Source: JBFMAE01 sp040756085 (GTDB lineage Bacteria > Desulfobacterota > BSN033 > UBA1163). Taken from it: 7,922 nucleotides of DNA. Under the pieces are notes generated by a model. That model was not told where the DNA came from, made no database searches, and worked only from the letters and a program-made list of their open reading frames with translations. Of this stretch, positions 6,233-7,922 are shown in pieces; within the stretch, counting starts at the first letter, position 1, and the number at the start of each line of letters is the position of its first letter. Where the stretch lies: assembly GCA_040756085.1 (NCBI GenBank), contig JBFMAE010000302.1:1-7922 (forward strand), given 5' to 3'. The translations under genes and the position numbers were made by a program.

Positions 6233-6305
6233 ACCTAATGTTCCCAGCATAAAAGAAGTAAAAAATTTGGGTGAGAGATAGCGAACCTTTTATGCTGTGT
6301 TAGGC
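6233..6305 (-). other. attC-like recombination site 2 (73 bp)
   Basis: Read on the minus strand: box GCCTAAC (6305-6299), spacer A, stem arm CAGCATAAAAG (6297-6287), a 31-nt loop, stem arm CTTTTATGCTG (6255-6245), spacer GGAAC, box ATTAGGT (6239-6233). Total length and layout equal site 1. The first box is identical; the stems differ in sequence but keep perfect 11-bp pairing, and both share the plus-strand string AAAAGAAGT at the loop edge. The last box reads ATT instead of GTT, a departure at a core base that could impair recombination. It begins 15 bp after the methyltransferase stop. No T-run flanks the hairpin, so it is not an intrinsic terminator. Confidence 0.5.
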
Positions 6306-6320
6306 GCTGTTTCGCTATTT

Positions 6321-7256
6321 CTAACGTCCTTTTTTCTTTTCAAATTCAAACAATTTGGGTGAATTGAAATTTAAAGAAAACTCCTTGATACGCCTTTCTG
6401 CTAACTTTACATATTCTTTATTTATGTCATATCCAACATAATGACGTCGGGTTTTTATCGCCGCAATAGCCGCCTGTCCACTCCCTATGAATGGGTCAAG
6501 AACAACCTCGTCTTCAAAAGTGTATAGCTGAATCAATCTGAAAGGCAATTCGACTGGGAAAGGTGCTGGATGTCCTACTTTGGTTGCTGGTTCCGCAGCA
6601 AATGTCCATACGCTCTTAGTAAACTCAAGAAACTCCTCCTTGGAAATGGTACTCTTTCTTCTTAAATTTCCTCTGCTGAACATGCCTTTTGAGAAGACTA
6701 AAATATACTCATGAATATCCCTAAGGGTAGGATTTTTAGCCGAAAGCCAGCTACCCCATGCAGTTGATGGACTACCACTTGAGGCTTTATTCCAAATGAT
6801 TTCCCCCCTCATTAAAAATCCTAAATCTAACATGTCCTCAACGATAAAGGCGTGAAGAGGAATGTATGGCTTTCTTCCAAGATTGGCGTTATTAATGCAC
6901 ACCCTACCACCTGGGACGAGTACTCTCTTAACTTCCATCCATACCCTTTTCAAAAATTCCCTGTACTCGTTTAAAGTAAGGTTCTCATCATACTCCTTTC
7001 CTACATTATAAGGCGGTGAAGTAACCATTAGATGAATGCTGTTATCTGGTAGTTCTTCCATTTTTTCGCTGGTTTTACAAAAAATTTTATCCAGAAATTC
7101 AGTAGGAACTGGATTTTCTACATACTTCATTATCTCTTCCTTGGGCAGCCCCTCATATAGCTTACTTGTATAAAAAGGGGTGGAATCATGGTTAATTCTT
7201 CCGGGAGAACCAAAAGTGGTTGTCCTAGTTCCTGCTTTCCTATGAATAAATCCCAT
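6321..7256 (-). CDS. Beta-class site-specific DNA methyltransferase (N4-cytosine or N6-adenine)
   Basis: 311-aa modification enzyme of the R-M pair, moving a methyl group from S-adenosylmethionine to an exocyclic amino group in DNA. The catalytic motif IV TSPPYN (79-84) comes before the SAM-binding motif I DPFIGSGQ (254-261), the order that defines the beta class; VGYDIN (274-279) follows motif I. A serine before PPY is more usual in N4-cytosine enzymes, whereas N6-adenine enzymes mostly have DPPY, so m4C is favoured. The target-recognition region probably lies at about 120-230. Start ATG 7256 directly follows the nuclease TAA with no gap, and a strong GGAGGGAGG lies inside the end of the nuclease gene, so translation is likely coupled. 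The gene is visibly more A+T-rich than nadE. It appears complete, with TAG at 6323-6321. Confidence 0.93.
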   Translation of the reverse strand: MGFIHRKAGTRTTTFGSPGRINHDSTPFYTSKLYEGLPKEEIMKYVENPVPTEFLDKIFCKTSEKMEELPDNSIHLMVTSPPYNVGKEYDENLTLNEYREFLKRVWMEVKRVLVPGGRVCINNANLGRKPYIPLHAFIVEDMLDLGFLMRGEIIWNKASSGSPSTAWGSWLSAKNPTLRDIHEYILVFSKGMFSRGNLRRKSTISKEEFLEFTKSVWTFAAEPATKVGHPAPFPVELPFRLIQLYTFEDEVVLDPFIGSGQAAIAAIKTRRHYVGYDINKEYVKLAERRIKEFSLNFNSPKLFEFEKKKGR

Positions 7257-7889
7257 TTAATCCTCCCTCCATAGATCAACCCATCTTTTATAGGAATTAA
7301 ACTCTATCTTTGTCCTTCGCCAGTTTATTGAGATGCTCTTTGACTCACCATCTCCAACCAAACTCGATAATGCTTCCTTAGTAATTTCAATACCTCTGGG
7401 ATTTGTTCCAGGTTTTGGAAGTCTAATATAATTTTCTCTGCCAATTCTATGGAAAAGCTTCTTTTGGGCCTCTAATGGGATATAATAGAATCCTCCAACA
7501 TTGTTCCAGTTTATTTGAACAAGCAGAATATCGCAGTGAGGATAATAATTTTCACGAAATTCTTTTGCTTTTTCAGCATCAACTGTCCATATCAATTTCA
7601 CCCCACTGAAAATTTTCCCTGTAATTGTCTTAACGGAAATTGGTTCGCCAAATAATTTCGCATCCACTTCTGGTTCGGTAATTGGAATTTCAGTCTCAAC
7701 ATTTGCTTCCCCGAATTTATAGATAAGCAAAGCAACGATTATTCTTTCACGGACAGAACCAACCTCCATCCCGGTTTTCCCTGCTCTCGAGCTTTCCAAT
7801 TCTGCAAGCTGAAATAAATGAGGTAAGCGCCTTTTGATCTTTTCTACAAGTTTCTCATCTTCAAATATTTCTATCAGGCGACTGGGCAT
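7257..7889 (-). CDS. ThaI-like type II restriction endonuclease
   Basis: 210-aa protein that I recognise, from memory of the family, as ThaI-like. ThaI cuts CG^CG, but the specificity here is not proven. Visible landmarks: LFQLAELESSRAGKTGMEVG (26-45), an ERIIVALLIYKFG helix, then ETEIPITEPEVDAKLFGEPISVKT, which looks like a PD-(D/E)XK nuclease core with Asp76 and Lys87. The usual acidic residue two before the Lys is Ser85. A conserved-looking C terminus holds INWRRTKIEFNSYKRWVDLW. ATG 7889 is preceded by GAGAGGAG (7896-7903) at good spacing. It comes first in a two-gene unit with the methyltransferase, and no controller (C) gene is visible. The pairing with an amino-methyltransferase strongly supports a nuclease role even if the family name is wrong. 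Confidence 0.82.
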   Translation of the reverse strand: MPSRLIEIFEDEKLVEKIKRRLPHLFQLAELESSRAGKTGMEVGSVRERIIVALLIYKFGEANVETEIPITEPEVDAKLFGEPISVKTITGKIFSGVKLIWTVDAEKAKEFRENYYPHCDILLVQINWNNVGGFYYIPLEAQKKLFHRIGRENYIRLPKPGTNPRGIEITKEALSSLVGDGESKSISINWRRTKIEFNSYKRWVDLWRED

Positions 7890-7915
7890 TCTTTACTCCT
7901 CTCAAGCGAAATGGC

Positions 7916-7922
7916 GTATAAC
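7916..7922 (-). other. Possible integron core box at window edge
   Basis: The last seven bases read GTTATAC on the minus strand, one base off GTTRRRY. It lies just upstream of the nuclease gene, where the preceding cassette's attC should end. A 7-bp near match has little weight alone; position is the main argument. Confidence 0.2.

Larger units (their letters stand above)
5615..6238 (-). mobile_element. Putative integron gene cassette carrying a TA-like pair
   Basis: If the two 73-bp sites are attC sites cut in the GTT core box, the mobile unit would start just inside the last box of site 2 (near 6238), run leftward through the two small overlapping genes and end with site 1 at about 5615, about 624 bp in all. 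Coding starts within a few bases of one boundary and stops inside the other site, the compact packing typical of gene cassettes. TA cassettes are well known in chromosomal integrons, where they stabilise arrays. No integrase or attI is in the window. Confidence 0.45.
6239..7921 (-). mobile_element. Putative gene cassette carrying a type II restriction-modification system
   Basis: The nuclease and methyltransferase genes run leftward and are followed 15 bp later by attC-like site 2. At the right edge of the window, 7916-7922 reads GTTATAC on the minus strand, a one-mismatch GTTRRRY box, 26 bp upstream of the nuclease start. Together they would bound a cassette of about 1.7 kb. R-M systems have been reported in integron cassettes. 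The right boundary is weak because the rest of that site would lie outside the window. Confidence 0.3.

Noticed and set aside
1..7922. CRISPR array, tRNA, rRNA or riboswitch
   Set aside because: I saw no regularly spaced direct repeats of 25-40 bp, no tRNA cloverleaf or rRNA sequence, and no recognised riboswitch core in the spacers.

Overview
The window has two contrasting halves. Positions 1-5328 look like bacterial chromosomal backbone with three plus-strand genes: a cytosolic GAF-GAF sensor histidine kinase, an NtrC-family sigma-54-dependent response regulator, and a glutamine-hydrolysing NAD+ synthetase (NadE). From 5325 to the right edge every recognisable gene lies on the minus strand. 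That block looks like accessory DNA: a frameshifted ribbon-helix-helix antitoxin-like gene, a two-gene toxin-antitoxin-like pair (DUF2283 plus a small RelE/BECR-like protein), and a two-gene restriction-modification system with a ThaI-like nuclease and a beta-class amino-methyltransferase.

The main observation is the pair of sites punctuating the accessory half. Two sites of exactly 73 bp (5609-5681 and 6233-6305) share one architecture: outer 7-bp boxes resembling integron core sites, an asymmetric spacer (5 nt on one side, 1-2 nt on the other), a perfect 11-bp inner stem, and a 30-31 nt loop. Stem sequences differ between the sites but pairing is perfect in both. Read on the minus strand, each lies just after the gene(s) it would belong to, and the DUF2283 stop codon falls inside the first box of one. 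This is the layout of integron gene cassettes. The block therefore reads as a small attC-bearing array without an integrase in view: an R-M cassette (about 6239-7921), a TA cassette (about 5615-6238), and a decayed antitoxin remnant against the end of nadE. The last seven bases of the window may be another core box. attC identity is an inference; the repeat structure is seen directly.

The backbone half has two further structured spacers. The kinase-regulator gap carries five degenerate 7-bp units. The regulator-nadE gap (3436-3581) is a nest of palindromes bounded by 11-bp inverted repeats, resembling REP/MITE-type intergenic elements.

The organism is probably an environmental Gram-negative-type bacterium. 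Sigma-54 control, a GAF-type NtrB-like kinase, REP-like palindromes and the longer NadE would fit Desulfobacterota or a neighbouring phylum, but this is a weak guess. The R-M genes are visibly more A+T-rich than the backbone genes, which fits horizontal acquisition. The kinase and regulator almost certainly act as a pair; their signal and target promoters cannot be read from this window.
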